Shown: in pieces, positions 6,530-14,010 of the stretch
Layout: each line of letters begins with the position of its first letter
Numbering within the stretch: position 1 is the stretch's first letter
Origin: Proteobacteria bacterium UBA6920
GTDB lineage: Bacteria; Pseudomonadota; Gammaproteobacteria; SG8-11
Reading direction: 5' to 3'
Length of the DNA: 14,390 nucleotides
NCBI GenBank assembly: GCA_002448875.1
Contig: DKAS01000029.1
Span: 997-15,386, forward strand
Notes under the pieces: generated by a model
Told to the model about the DNA's origin: nothing
Databases searched by the model: none
What the model saw: only the letters and a program-made list of their open reading frames with translations
Position numbers and translations under genes: made by a program

Positions 6530-7351
6530 TTGGTTAAGCAACTGAAAAAGGTCAAGCTCAAGGGTTTCAACAACCTGACCAAGACATTGAGCTTCAATAT
6601 TTACGATATCTGCTATGCGCTGACGCGCAGCCAGCGCCGCAAATATATCGAATACATCGACGAGGAATATAACGCGGAGCGTTTGACCAACATCCTGACC
6701 GAGGTGGCGGATCTGATCGGCGCCAATATTCTCAATATCGCCCACCAGGACTACGATCCGCAGGGCGCCAGCGTCACCATGTTGATTTCCGAGGAACCGA
6801 TCACCGCCAAGGACCTGGAAAATACCGAGGCGCCGGGCCCGCTGCCCGATTCCGTGGTTGCCCACCTGGATAAAAGCCATATCACGGTGCATACTTACCC
6901 GGAAAGCCATCCGGACAACGGTATCAGCACGTTTCGCGCCGATATCGACGTGTCCACCTGCGGCCGTATTTCGCCCCTGCGTGCCCTGAACTACCTGATT
7001 CACAGTTTCGATTCGGATATCGTCATCATGGATTACCGGGTGCGCGGTTTCACCCGTGATGTGCGCGGCAAGAAGTTCTATATCGACCACCACATCAATT
7101 CCATCCAGAACTATCTGGCGAAGGACACCAAGGAGCGTTACCAGATGATAGACGTCAACGTCTATCAGGAAAACATCTTCCACACCAAGATGATCCTCAA
7201 GGATTTCCATATCGACAACTATCTGTTCGGCATGGACTCGGCGGATCTGACGCCACGCGAGGACCGGCTGATTCGCCAGCGTCTGCAGCGGGAAATGAAG
7301 GAAATCTTCTACGGCGCCAACATGGCGGCCACGCCGCGGGCGAAGAAGTAA
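6530..7351 (+). CDS. speD: S-adenosylmethionine decarboxylase proenzyme (class I, SpeD)
   Basis: SpeD decarboxylates S-adenosylmethionine to supply aminopropyl groups for spermidine. The 273 aa sequence matches E. coli SpeD throughout: [20 protein letters not shown] (9-28), [19 protein letters not shown] (65-83), [20 protein letters not shown] (109-128) and [14 protein letters not shown]. The proenzyme should cleave itself between Lys115 and Ser116, making the N-terminal pyruvoyl group of the alpha chain. The catalytic cysteine (Cys140 in E. coli) corresponds to Cys144 in VSTCG. The start is TTG at 6530 with AAAGG 8-9 nt upstream; no ATG or GTG fits. A weak start may keep synthesis low, but that is inference. 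No speE follows; the next gene is coq7 on the other strand, 4 bp away. The last gene of the yhfA-DUF885-VOC-speD cluster. Confidence 0.96.
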   Translation: MVKQLKKVKLKGFNNLTKTLSFNIYDICYALTRSQRRKYIEYIDEEYNAERLTNILTEVADLIGANILNIAHQDYDPQGASVTMLISEEPITAKDLENTEAPGPLPDSVVAHLDKSHITVHTYPESHPDNGISTFRADIDVSTCGRISPLRALNYLIHSFDSDIVIMDYRVRGFTRDVRGKKFYIDHHINSIQNYLAKDTKERYQMIDVNVYQENIFHTKMILKDFHIDNYLFGMDSADLTPREDRLIRQRLQREMKEIFYGANMAATPRAKK

Positions 7352-7355
7352 GCGC

Positions 7356-8003
7356 TTACAGCCAGAAGGCGCTGCGGGTCATGATGCGCGAAGTCAGGCC
7401 CATCAGTTTTCGGATCGGCGTCGGCAACGGCGCGCCGCCGGATTGCAGGGCGAGGGTGGCGTGGCGGCCTTCGTCAACCCGCATCTGCTGGAGAATGGCG
7501 CGGCTTTTCCCGTCCTGCGGCGGCAGGCGTTGCAGGTGATCATCGAGGTGGCGTATCACCTGGTGCTCGGTTTCCGCCACGAATCCCAGACTCCACTTGT
7601 CGCCGGCCAGGCCGGCGGCGGCGCCTATGGCCAGGGAGCCGAAATACCACAACGGACCCAGGTAGCTGGTATGGGTGTGCAGCTGGTCGATGCGGCGGGC
7701 GCACCAGTCCAGGTGATCGTTTTCCTCCATCGCCGCCCGCTGCATTTTGTCACGCACTTCCGCCAGGCGGGCGGTCAGCGCCTGCCCCTGATATAAGCCC
7801 TGGGCGGCGATCTCGCCGGCGTGATTGACCCGCATCAGCCCGCCGGCCAGACGCCGTTCCGTCACGCTCAGTTCCGCTTCCGGCACCGTTCGCGCCGGAT
7901 CCGGCCGTTCGGTGGTCGGCGCGGGGCCGAACACGGTGTGCAGCGCCTGCTGCAGGTTGATGCACAGACGGTCGAGGGGGGTATAACTGCGTTGATTCTG
8001 CAT
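7356..8003 (-). CDS. coq7: 2-nonaprenyl/octaprenyl-3-methyl-6-methoxy-1,4-benzoquinol hydroxylase (Coq7)
   Basis: Coq7 hydroxylates demethoxyubiquinol, the penultimate step of ubiquinone synthesis, at the inner face of the membrane. The 215 aa protein is a four-helix ferritin-like di-iron enzyme. Its iron ligands are visible as Glu64 (NHAGEIAAQ), Glu94-x-x-His97 (EENDHLDWC), Glu146 (ETEHQV) and Glu178-x-x-His181 (DEGRH). The hydrophobic stretch GPLWYFGSLAIGAAAGLAG (116-134) is typical of the family's membrane-associating part. The protein looks complete, ending in RIMTRSAFWL, a common C-terminus. The ATG at 8003 has no clear Shine-Dalgarno sequence, but no better start is seen. It converges with speD across 4 bp, so transcripts from either side likely overlap. 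Its upstream neighbour is the divergent metalloprotease gene. speD next to coq7 is also the order I recall in Pseudomonas. Confidence 0.95.
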   Translation of the reverse strand: MQNQRSYTPLDRLCINLQQALHTVFGPAPTTERPDPARTVPEAELSVTERRLAGGLMRVNHAGEIAAQGLYQGQALTARLAEVRDKMQRAAMEENDHLDWCARRIDQLHTHTSYLGPLWYFGSLAIGAAAGLAGDKWSLGFVAETEHQVIRHLDDHLQRLPPQDGKSRAILQQMRVDEGRHATLALQSGGAPLPTPIRKLMGLTSRIMTRSAFWL

Positions 8004-8134
8004 GGCTCAACAATACTCCGCGCCCGGTGGCGCGGCAAGCGATAAGGCCGGGCGGTCGTGGTCGCGGGCGCAAGTTTCGCGTAAGGTATCGGCAATACAG
8101 TGACGACGTATTCACAGAGGCACGGAGAGCGGCC

Positions 8135-11100
8135 ATGGGCGGCAAGGGGCGTTGGGGAGAGTTGGTCGGCAGGTGCCTGCTGGGATTGCTGCTGGTACCG
8201 GTCGGGGGGATGATGCCGGCGGGTGCCGCCGAGATCGCCGCCCTGGCCGCCCGGTCCGGCGTGACCGCGCCGGTCACCGGGATCTTGACGCCGGCCGCCA
8301 TTCACCCGCGCCGCAGCGCCGGGCCGCGCGCATCCGTCGATGCCCAGCCGGCACTGGTCGACGCTTTGCGCGCCCTGCGCGGAACATCCTCGCCGCCCCT
8401 GCCGGCGGCGCAGCAGAACGCGCTGCGCGCCCTGGCGCAACAAACGGCCATCAGCGGCGGGGTAAAGCTGTCTGTGCGTCCCGCCGACGGTGGCATCGCC
8501 TGGCTCAAGCCTAACGCCGGTCGCCTGCCTTTGCCCAGCGCCGCCGCCGGCGCTCCCCATTGGTCGCGACGCCAGCGGGTGGCGCGTTTCCTCGACGACA
8601 ATAAGGCGCTGCTGCGTCTGCGCGATCCGGCGAGCGAGCTGCGACTGAGCGGAGAATCCCGCGACCGGCTCGGTGCCACCCACCTGCGTTACCGGCAGAC
8701 CTGGCAGGGCATTCCGGTGTGGGGACGGGAACTGCGGGTGCACCTGGACGGCGATGATAATCTCTATCTGTTGCAAGGCGACTACCAACCCGCCCCGACG
8801 ACGGCGGCTACCACGCCGCGCCTGAGCGGCGCGCAGGCGCTGGCGGCGGCGCAGCGCCACGGTGGTTTCGCGCAGACGCCGCAGGCGGTGAGCAGCGAGC
8901 TGGTCTACTACCCTGAAGCCGCCGGTGGCGTGCGCCTGAGCTACCTGCTGGAATTCAGCATCGGCCTCGAGCAGCGCTGGATCTACCTGGTGGATGCGCT
9001 CAGTGGCGTCATCGTCCACCGCATCAACAATCTGCAGACGGAAACCGTGCAGGGGCGGGGCAAGGATCTCAACGGTGTCGACCGCAGCTTCAATGTCTGG
9101 CACGGCACCACCGACTACTTCCTGCTGGACGTGGATACGCCGACACCCGGCGGCCGGGCGGATCCGGTGCAGGAGGGGCCGCAGGCCACCGGCGACCTGT
9201 ACATCTACGACGCCCGGCATCAGACCAGCGGCGCCCTGGCCCTGATCAGCAATCCCAGCGCCGAGTCCTGGAACGATGCGGCGGCGGTCAGCGCCGTCTA
9301 CAACACCCGCCTGGTCTACGACTACTACAAGCAGACCTTCGGCCGCGACAGCATGGACGGCAAGGGAATGAATCTGCTGGCGGTGGTGCGTTTCGACAAT
9401 GGCCTGGAAAACGCCTTCTGGAACGGCACCTATATGGTGTACGGTGACGGCGGCAGCACGGTAAGCAACTTCGCCGGCTGTACCGACGTTGCCGCCCATG
9501 AGATGACCCATGGGGTGATCCAGAGCAGCGCGGGTTTGCTGTACGAGACGCAGAGCGGCGCACTCAATGAGTCCTTCGCCGATGTCATGGCGGCGATGGT
9601 GGACAGCGCCAACTGGACGCTGGCGGAAAACTGCACGCGCGTCGCTCCCGGCTACGTGCGCAACCTGCAGGATCCTTCGCTGGGGCTGTCGCCACAACCG
9701 GCGCGGATGAGCGACTACCGCAATCTGGCCAATACGCCGGAACAGGATAATGGCGGCGTACATGTCAACAGCGGCATTCCCAATCGCGCCGCCTACCTGA
9801 TCGCCGAGGGCTTGAGCGCCGAAGGCCTGGGCACCAGCATCGGCCGCGGCAAGACGGCGCAGATTTATTACCGCGCGCTCACCGTTTATCTGACCCAGTC
9901 GTCGCAATTCAGCGATGCGCGGCGGGCGCTGCTGCAGGCGGCGGAGGATCTGTACGGCGCCGGCACGGCGGAAACGCAGGCGGTGGCGGCCGCTTTCGAC
10001 GCGGTGGAAATCACCGATACCGGTGCCAGCACGCCGGGCAATTCGCGGCCCAGTCCCACCGATCCGGTGACGGGCAATGATGCCATGGTGTTTCTGTCGC
10101 CGCGCGATGGCAGTCATGACAACGCCAGCGAAGCCTTCGATCTCTACCTGCAGGTCATGGATCGGCCGTTCGGCGATGCTTTGCAGGCCAGCGTGCGGGG
10201 GCCGTACAACCGGGATGCCAACGATCAACCGGCGCTCTATACCCGCCCCGCCGCGCTGACCGGCCGCAACGGTACCCTGCTGTTATACGTGGCCGCAGAC
10301 TTCAATGTCTACGTTGCCAGCATCGGCACCACCGATGAGCCGCTGACCACCAGCGGCGATGTGGGCAGCATAGCTCTGGCGCCTACCGGTGCCTACGCCG
10401 CCTACACCCCGGCGGGGGAGAACGACAACAACATCTATGTCATCGATATCGCCAGCGGCGCGACAATCGCCTACCCGGTGTACGCCAAGACCTTCGATCA
10501 GGGCGGAACCGGAGCCGACACCATCCTCTACGCCGACGCCCTGGCCTTCGATTACTCGGGCGGCCTGATCGTGTTCGACGCGCTCAATTGCCTGGATCTG
10601 CAGAACAGCGCCTGCGCCAGCGGCGGCGGTTACCGCTACTGGTCCATCGGCGTGCTCGACCTCAAGCGCAACGATATCTCTTATCCGGTCCCCGGACAGA
10701 ATCCCGAAATCAGCCTCGGCTATCCCAGCTTTGCGGCCAACAACAACTTCATCATCGTCGCCGACCGCTTCGATTTTACCAACAGCGCCGCCACCGGCCT
10801 GGTGGCGTCCGCGGCCCTGGCCTTGAATACCGAAACCGGCAAGTACAATGTGCTGGTGGACCAGGGAAGCGCGGCGCAGCCGTTTGGCAGCCTGGCCGGG
10901 TTCTGGGGCGACGATGATTACATCACCACGCAGCAGCCGGTCAGCGACAGCCAGCACATCATGGCGTTTCGCCGGCCGGTGAACGGCGATTTCAGCGTCG
11001 ATCCCGGCGCTGCCGTGCAGTTGTTGAACAATATGGCGGTGGCCTTGCCACTGATGCACCGCCAGGGCCTGCGGGTGCTGACCGGCGCGCTGGCGGCGGA

Positions 11101-11515
11101 CCGGACGCTGCTGGATCTGGGCGATGTCGCCGTCGGTGCCACCGCCCAGGCGACGCTGACGATTCGCAACAGCGGCAACAACGACATCAAGATCACCGCC
11201 ATCAGTCTCGACAATCCCAGCTTCAGCCACAACGGCGTCAACACCATGGTGCCGCGTGGGCAGGAAATCGCCGTCAGTGTCAGCTATACGCCGGCGCAGG
11301 CGGCGGGCGCGGAAACCGCCACCCTGACTTTCGTCAACGACGGCACCGGCGGCAATCTGGCGATTTCGCTGCTGGCCAATGCCATCGGCGGCGAGCCTCC
11401 GGCGATGAAGGAAAAAACCAAAAGCGGCGGGGGCGGTGGAGTCATGGATTGGCTGAGCTTGCTGTTGCTGTTGCCGCCGCTGCTGCGCTTACGTGAGCGC
11501 CGGCCGCGGTCGTGA
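8135..11515 (+). CDS. Secreted M4 (thermolysin-like) metalloprotease with ASH-like domain and GlyGly-CTERM tail
   Basis: This 1126 aa protein is predicted to be exported. A signal peptide covers residues 1-32. An FTP-type propeptide region follows (about 120-215, with RYRQTWQGIPVWGRELRVHLDG). The M4 catalytic domain is about 307-625. The zinc site is complete: His455-Glu456-x-x-His459 (HEMTH), third ligand Glu479 (ALNESFAD) and His543 (GVHVNSGIPNRAAYL), with thermolysin-like spacing. After it come a long beta-rich region (about 645-985) with propeller-like repeats (SIALAPTGAYAAYTP, NIYVIDIASG), an ASH/choice-of-anchor-D-like domain (about 989-1086, LDLGDVAVGATAQATLTIRNSG), and a tail of five glycines (1098-1102), a hydrophobic stretch and basic RLRERRPR. 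That tail is the GlyGly-CTERM pattern, known to go with type II secretion and rhombosortase. The ATG at 8135 (GGAGAG upstream) is preferred over an open frame from 8027 because it starts the signal peptide. Probably monocistronic. Confidence 0.92.
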   Translation: MGGKGRWGELVGRCLLGLLLVPVGGMMPAGAAEIAALAARSGVTAPVTGILTPAAIHPRRSAGPRASVDAQPALVDALRALRGTSSPPLPAAQQNALRALAQQTAISGGVKLSVRPADGGIAWLKPNAGRLPLPSAAAGAPHWSRRQRVARFLDDNKALLRLRDPASELRLSGESRDRLGATHLRYRQTWQGIPVWGRELRVHLDGDDNLYLLQGDYQPAPTTAATTPRLSGAQALAAAQRHGGFAQTPQAVSSELVYYPEAAGGVRLSYLLEFSIGLEQRWIYLVDALSGVIVHRINNLQTETVQGRGKDLNGVDRSFNVWHGTTDYFLLDVDTPTPGGRADPVQEGPQATGDLYIYDARHQTSGALALISNPSAESWNDAAAVSAVYNTRLVYDYYKQTFGRDSMDGKGMNLLAVVRFDNGLENAFWNGTYMVYGDGGSTVSNFAGCTDVAAHEMTHGVIQSSAGLLYETQSGALNESFADVMAAMVDSANWTLAENCTRVAPGYVRNLQDPSLGLSPQPARMSDYRNLANTPEQDNGGVHVNSGIPNRAAYLIAEGLSAEGLGTSIGRGKTAQIYYRALTVYLTQSSQFSDARRALLQAAEDLYGAGTAETQAVAAAFDAVEITDTGASTPGNSRPSPTDPVTGNDAMVFLSPRDGSHDNASEAFDLYLQVMDRPFGDALQASVRGPYNRDANDQPALYTRPAALTGRNGTLLLYVAADFNVYVASIGTTDEPLTTSGDVGSIALAPTGAYAAYTPAGENDNNIYVIDIASGATIAYPVYAKTFDQGGTGADTILYADALAFDYSGGLIVFDALNCLDLQNSACASGGGYRYWSIGVLDLKRNDISYPVPGQNPEISLGYPSFAANNNFIIVADRFDFTNSAATGLVASAALALNTETGKYNVLVDQGSAAQPFGSLAGFWGDDDYITTQQPVSDSQHIMAFRRPVNGDFSVDPGAAVQLLNNMAVALPLMHRQGLRVLTGALAADRTLLDLGDVAVGATAQATLTIRNSGNNDIKITAISLDNPSFSHNGVNTMVPRGQEIAVSVSYTPAQAAGAETATLTFVNDGTGGNLAISLLANAIGGEPPAMKEKTKSGGGGGVMDWLSLLLLLPPLLRLRERRPRS

Positions 11516-11522
11516 CGTCAGG

Positions 11523-12746
11523 CTATACCGGCAAATTTCCGCCGTCGTCCGGCAGCACCAGGGCCAGCACCTGCGCCGGATGCAGCACACTGGCCTGGAT
11601 TCCCGCATTTTCCAGTTCGGCGCGCAGATGCAGGGCGCAACCCAGGTTGCTGCTGACGACGATGGGATCGTCGACGGCACGGATCTGGCGCAGTTTGTCC
11701 GCCAGCATTGCCCGCGCCGCCGGCGGGTCGGTCAGGCGGTGGGTGGCGCCGGCGCCGCAGCACACGGCATTGTCCTGCAGGGCAATGACCCGGGCGCCGG
11801 GAATGCGTTTGAGTACGCCGTACAGCGAGGCCTGTTCCCGCAAGCCATTGCGCAGGCTGCAGCTTTCGTGAACCAGCAGTGTACGGGGGAAATCCCGTGG
11901 CTTGATCTGCGTCGGCCAGTGGCTGGCGACAAAGCTGGCGAAATCCACCGCGTCACCGAGGCCGCCTTCGCGCAGAGTCAGGGTGCAGGCGCTGACCAGC
12001 GACACCAGGGGTGTGCCGGCGGTATGGGTCTGCGTGGTTTGTCGGTGCAGCGCCTGTGCCTGGGTCAGGTCGCCCTGACGGCGGTGCAGGCCGCCGCAGC
12101 AGAGGCGGTCGTCGGGCAGGCGTACCTGGTAACCCAGGCTAGCGAGTACCGCGGTGGCGGCGTTTACCGTCGGCGCTTGCAGCAGGTCGCTCAGGCAGCC
12201 GGCGAACAGGGTGAGCGTCGCCGGCGGGGTGAGGGACGCTGCCGTTTTTGCCACTGGAATCGCCAGGGTGGTGGGTGTGACTGCGTCCACCCGGGGCAGA
12301 CCGGCACGGCGTGCCGCCAGCCGCCCCAGCGCGGAGACGCGCGCCAGGCGTAACAGCGTCAGCGCCAGCGTGGCCAGCCACGGGCCACGGCGCAGGGCGG
12401 TCAGCAGATGCAGCAGGTTGCGCGCCGCCCGCGGCGGTTTGCGCAGGGCGGACAGACTTTGCACGGCATGCTCGATGATGCGCTGATAGCTGACCCGCGA
12501 CGGGCAGATCAGCTCGCAGGCACGACACTGCAGGCAGTTGTCCAGATGGCCGATCAAACCGGGTGTCGCCTGCAGGCGGCCTTCCAGCAGTCCCTGGACC
12601 AGGGCGATGCGACCCCGCGGCGATTCCGCTTCGTGGCGGCGCAGGCGATAAGTCGGGCATACCGTCTGGCACATGCCGCATTTGACGCATTGGTCCGCCA
12701 GCGCCAGAATCTCCCGCGCCGCGTCGTTGTTTGTCGGTTCAGTCAT
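11523..12746 (-). CDS. GlcF-like iron-sulfur oxidoreductase subunit (two 4Fe-4S, two CCG domains)
   Basis: This 407 aa protein is the same length as E. coli GlcF, the Fe-S subunit of glycolate oxidase. It has two [4Fe-4S] motifs: CVKCGMCQTVCP (Cys20, 23, 26, 30) and CLQCRACELICP (Cys71, 74, 77, 81). Two cysteine-rich CCG domains follow: FAGC (184) with CCGGLH (216-221), then HESC (296), CCGAGATH (329-336) and SNLGC (370). Such proteins pass electrons between a flavin dehydrogenase (GlcD/GlcE type) and the membrane or a disulfide reductase. No flavin subunit is adjacent, so the substrate cannot be assigned; GlpC- or HdrD-like roles are alternatives. The start at 12746 is preferred over an upstream ATG at 12824 because it fits the family N-terminus, though its RBS is poor. 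It converges on the metalloprotease gene (7 bp) and is divergent from a ferredoxin gene. Confidence 0.88.
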   Translation of the reverse strand: MTEPTNNDAAREILALADQCVKCGMCQTVCPTYRLRRHEAESPRGRIALVQGLLEGRLQATPGLIGHLDNCLQCRACELICPSRVSYQRIIEHAVQSLSALRKPPRAARNLLHLLTALRRGPWLATLALTLLRLARVSALGRLAARRAGLPRVDAVTPTTLAIPVAKTAASLTPPATLTLFAGCLSDLLQAPTVNAATAVLASLGYQVRLPDDRLCCGGLHRRQGDLTQAQALHRQTTQTHTAGTPLVSLVSACTLTLREGGLGDAVDFASFVASHWPTQIKPRDFPRTLLVHESCSLRNGLREQASLYGVLKRIPGARVIALQDNAVCCGAGATHRLTDPPAARAMLADKLRQIRAVDDPIVVSSNLGCALHLRAELENAGIQASVLHPAQVLALVLPDDGGNLPV

Positions 12747-12844
12747 GGATACCGTTACATGGAATGGCGGGTACCGCCGCCGCATTGAGCCCGGTCGGCG
12801 GTAGTGGTAGATTGCCCTTAGCAATCCAAATCAGGTTCGCCTTT
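12747..12844. promoter_or_regulatory. Divergent control region of the two Fe-S protein genes
   Basis: This 98 bp spacer lies between the GlcF-like and ferredoxin starts. It contains an inverted repeat, GATTGC-CCTTA-GCAATC (12810-12826), ending 18 bp before the ferredoxin ATG, which could be an operator or a small hairpin in the leader. No clear -35/-10 pair or strong RBS was found for either gene. Confidence 0.4.
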
Positions 12845-13153
12845 ATGCCATATTACCAATACCACGTGTTTTTCTGTACCAATCTGCGCACCGATGGCCG
12901 CGCCTGCTGCCAGAACGCCGATGCCCAGGCGATGCGTGACCACGCCAAGGCGCGCTGCAAGAAACTGGGACTGGCCGGCAAGGGCGGTGTGCGTATCAAC
13001 AATGCCGGCTGCATGGATCGCTGCGACGAGGGTCCGGTGGTGGTGGTGTACCCCCAGGGGGTCTGGTATACCTACGTGGATCAGGACGATATCGACGAAA
13101 TCATCGACGAGCACCTGGTGCACGGGCGGGTGGTGGAACGCCTGCGCTTGTAA
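12845..13153 (+). CDS. Thioredoxin-fold [2Fe-2S] ferredoxin
   Basis: This 102 aa protein belongs to the thioredoxin-like [2Fe-2S] ferredoxin family, the fold seen in Aquifex and Clostridium pasteurianum ferredoxins and in NuoE. It starts YHVFFCTNLR. Likely cluster ligands are Cys11, Cys22 (or Cys21), Cys56 and Cys60 in NNAGCMDRCDEGPVVVVYP. That segment and WYTYVDQDDIDEIIDEHL (74-91) are typical of the family. It would carry electrons in the cytoplasm; partners are unknown. The ATG at 12845 is chosen because it starts at the family N-terminus; the frame is open further upstream to 12731 but that part is not conserved in character. It is divergent from the GlcF-like gene, so the two could be co-regulated or work together, although this is inference. 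No clear terminator directly follows; the next T-run terminator is at 13444-13476. Confidence 0.88.
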   Translation: MPYYQYHVFFCTNLRTDGRACCQNADAQAMRDHAKARCKKLGLAGKGGVRINNAGCMDRCDEGPVVVVYPQGVWYTYVDQDDIDEIIDEHLVHGRVVERLRL

Positions 13154-13353
13154 GTCCGTGCTGCTTAATGTGCCTGAGCTCCCTTGCGGTTTTCGAGCCG
13201 TGGCTGCCCCTCGGCCGGGCGCCGGCGACGACCGGTGGCCCTGTCTGCTCCTTCCCGTTGTTTGTCCCTGAGTTTCTGGGCGGTGCCCACCGGCCCGGGA
13301 TTATTCCATTGTTATTATAGAGGTATGTGCATAAGAAATTTCAAATATTCCTA

Positions 13354-13382
13354 TTGACTAAACTAAAGGTGCGCTGCATACT
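13354..13382 (+). promoter_or_regulatory. Upstream sigma-70-like promoter (P1) before rplM
   Basis: TTGACT (13354-13359, 5/6) and CATACT (13377-13382, 4/6) are separated by the ideal 17 nt. The A/T-rich 50 bp just upstream, including TTATTATAG and AAATTTCAAATATT, could act as an UP element, common at ribosomal protein promoters. The predicted start is near 13389, which would give a leader of about 180 nt to rplM, interrupted by the terminator at 13444-13476. Confidence 0.6.
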
Positions 13383-13388
13383 TTCTTC

Positions 13389-13476
13389 CGTAGTTTTTCA
13401 TGTTGTTATTTCTCCTCCACCTCCCCCAATTGGTGGACAGTTAGGCGCGGTATCCCCCCGGTACCGTGCCTTTTTT
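13389..13476 (+). ncRNA. Candidate small RNA or attenuated rplM leader, about 88 nt
   Basis: The segment runs from the predicted P1 start to the T run of the following intrinsic terminator. It has a pyrimidine-rich single-stranded part with CTCCTCC (13412-13418) and CCTCCCCC, then a small hairpin CCACC/GGTGG (13417-13421 with 13432-13436), then the terminator stem. CCTCC is complementary to Shine-Dalgarno sequences. It may be a free small RNA, or a leader where transcription of rplM is attenuated. I do not recognise a known RNA family. Confidence 0.35.
13444..13476 (+). terminator. Rho-independent terminator upstream of rplM
   Basis: GGCGCGGTA (13444-13452) pairs with TACCGTGCC (13462-13470), 9 bp with one G-U, around a 9 nt C-rich loop, followed by six T residues (13471-13476). 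It lies 290 bp after the ferredoxin stop but only about 88 nt after the P1 start. It would therefore also stop transcripts starting at P1, unless read-through is controlled. Confidence 0.8.
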
Positions 13477-13499
13477 ATGCTCAGTCTCCCAGAGTGGAC

Positions 13500-13528
13500 T
13501 TGACACCCGGGGCCTGACTTCGTAGTAT
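13500..13528 (+). promoter_or_regulatory. Sigma-70 promoter (P2) of rplM-rpsI
   Basis: A perfect -35 TTGACA (13500-13505) is followed after exactly 17 nt by TAGTAT (13523-13528, 4/6). Predicted start is about 13535, giving a leader of roughly 35 nt before the rplM ATG. It lies past the terminator at 13444-13476, so it can drive the operon regardless of what ends upstream. This is the best-looking promoter in the window. Confidence 0.75.
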
Positions 13529-13569
13529 TGCACACTTTTTCAACTGGCCCCTGTTGGAGCAGAATTAGG

Positions 13570-13998
13570 ATGAAAACAGTCAGCGCAAGACCCGCGACCA
13601 TCCGGCGGGATTGGTATGTCATCGACGCCACGGATAAGACCCTGGGCCGCCTGGCCACGGCGATCGCCAGCCGTCTGCGCGGTAAGCACAAACCAGAATT
13701 TACTCCCCATATCGATACCGGGGATTATATTGTTGTAATCAATGCGGAAAAAGTTGCGGTCACCGGCACCAAGGCGACCGACAAGTTCTACCACGAGTAT
13801 AGTGGTTATCCCAGCGGTATGCGGTCCACCAGCTTCCGCGATCAGATCGCGCGCAAGCCGGAAGTGGTCATCGAGACCGCAGTCAAGGGCATGCTGCCCA
13901 AGAATCCGCTGGGTCGCGAAATGTTCCGCAAACTCAAAGTCTACGCGGGTCCTGAGCACCAGCATGCGGCTCAGCAACCCAAACCCTTGGAAATCTAA
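13570..13998 (+). CDS. rplM: 50S ribosomal protein L13
   Basis: L13 is an early-assembling protein of the large ribosomal subunit. The 142 aa length is identical to E. coli L13. Recognisable blocks are [70 protein letters not shown] and the C-terminal [17 protein letters not shown]. The ATG at 13570 is chosen because it gives the normal N-terminus (MKTVSARPA) and has GGAG 10 nt upstream. The frame is open further back to 13528, inside the P2 -10 element, which cannot be translated from P2. It is followed after 12 bp by rpsI, the usual pairing. In E. coli, L13 is reported to repress its own operon through the mRNA leader; whether that happens here is unknown. Confidence 0.97.
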   Translation: MKTVSARPATIRRDWYVIDATDKTLGRLATAIASRLRGKHKPEFTPHIDTGDYIVVINAEKVAVTGTKATDKFYHEYSGYPSGMRSTSFRDQIARKPEVVIETAVKGMLPKNPLGREMFRKLKVYAGPEHQHAAQQPKPLEI

Positions 13999-14010
13999 TT
14001 TACGGGCGAA

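Larger units (their letters stand above)
13154..13569. other. Non-coding region (416 bp) between ferredoxin gene and rplM
   Basis: No gene is visible. The first part (13155-13300) is GC-rich with several possible hairpins, for example GCCGG-GCG-CCGGC (13214-13226) and arms CCGGTGG (13232-13238) and CCACCGG (13287-13293), none with a T tract. An A/T-rich stretch follows (about 13299-13352), then a promoter, a pyrimidine-rich segment, an intrinsic terminator and a second promoter, all in the rplM direction. Confidence 0.75.

Noticed and set aside
8100..8115. GTGA-N8-TCAC upstream of the metalloprotease, resembling a CRP site
   Set aside because: The spacer between half-sites is 8 instead of 6, which is wrong for CRP, and no -10 at a fitting distance was found.
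7868..10228. Very long open frame on the minus strand opposite the metalloprotease gene
   Set aside because: The composition is typical of the antisense of a GC-rich gene, no family motif is seen, and it overlaps both coq7 and the M4 catalytic domain, which are certain on their own strands/frames.
11493..12353. Open frame on the plus strand opposite the GlcF-like gene
   Set aside because: It lies antisense to a protein with intact Fe-S and CCG motifs; its sequence is Gln/Ala/Gly-rich noise.
13155..13300. GC-rich hairpins after the ferredoxin gene as its terminator
   Set aside because: None is followed by a T tract; the first good intrinsic terminator is at 13444-13476.
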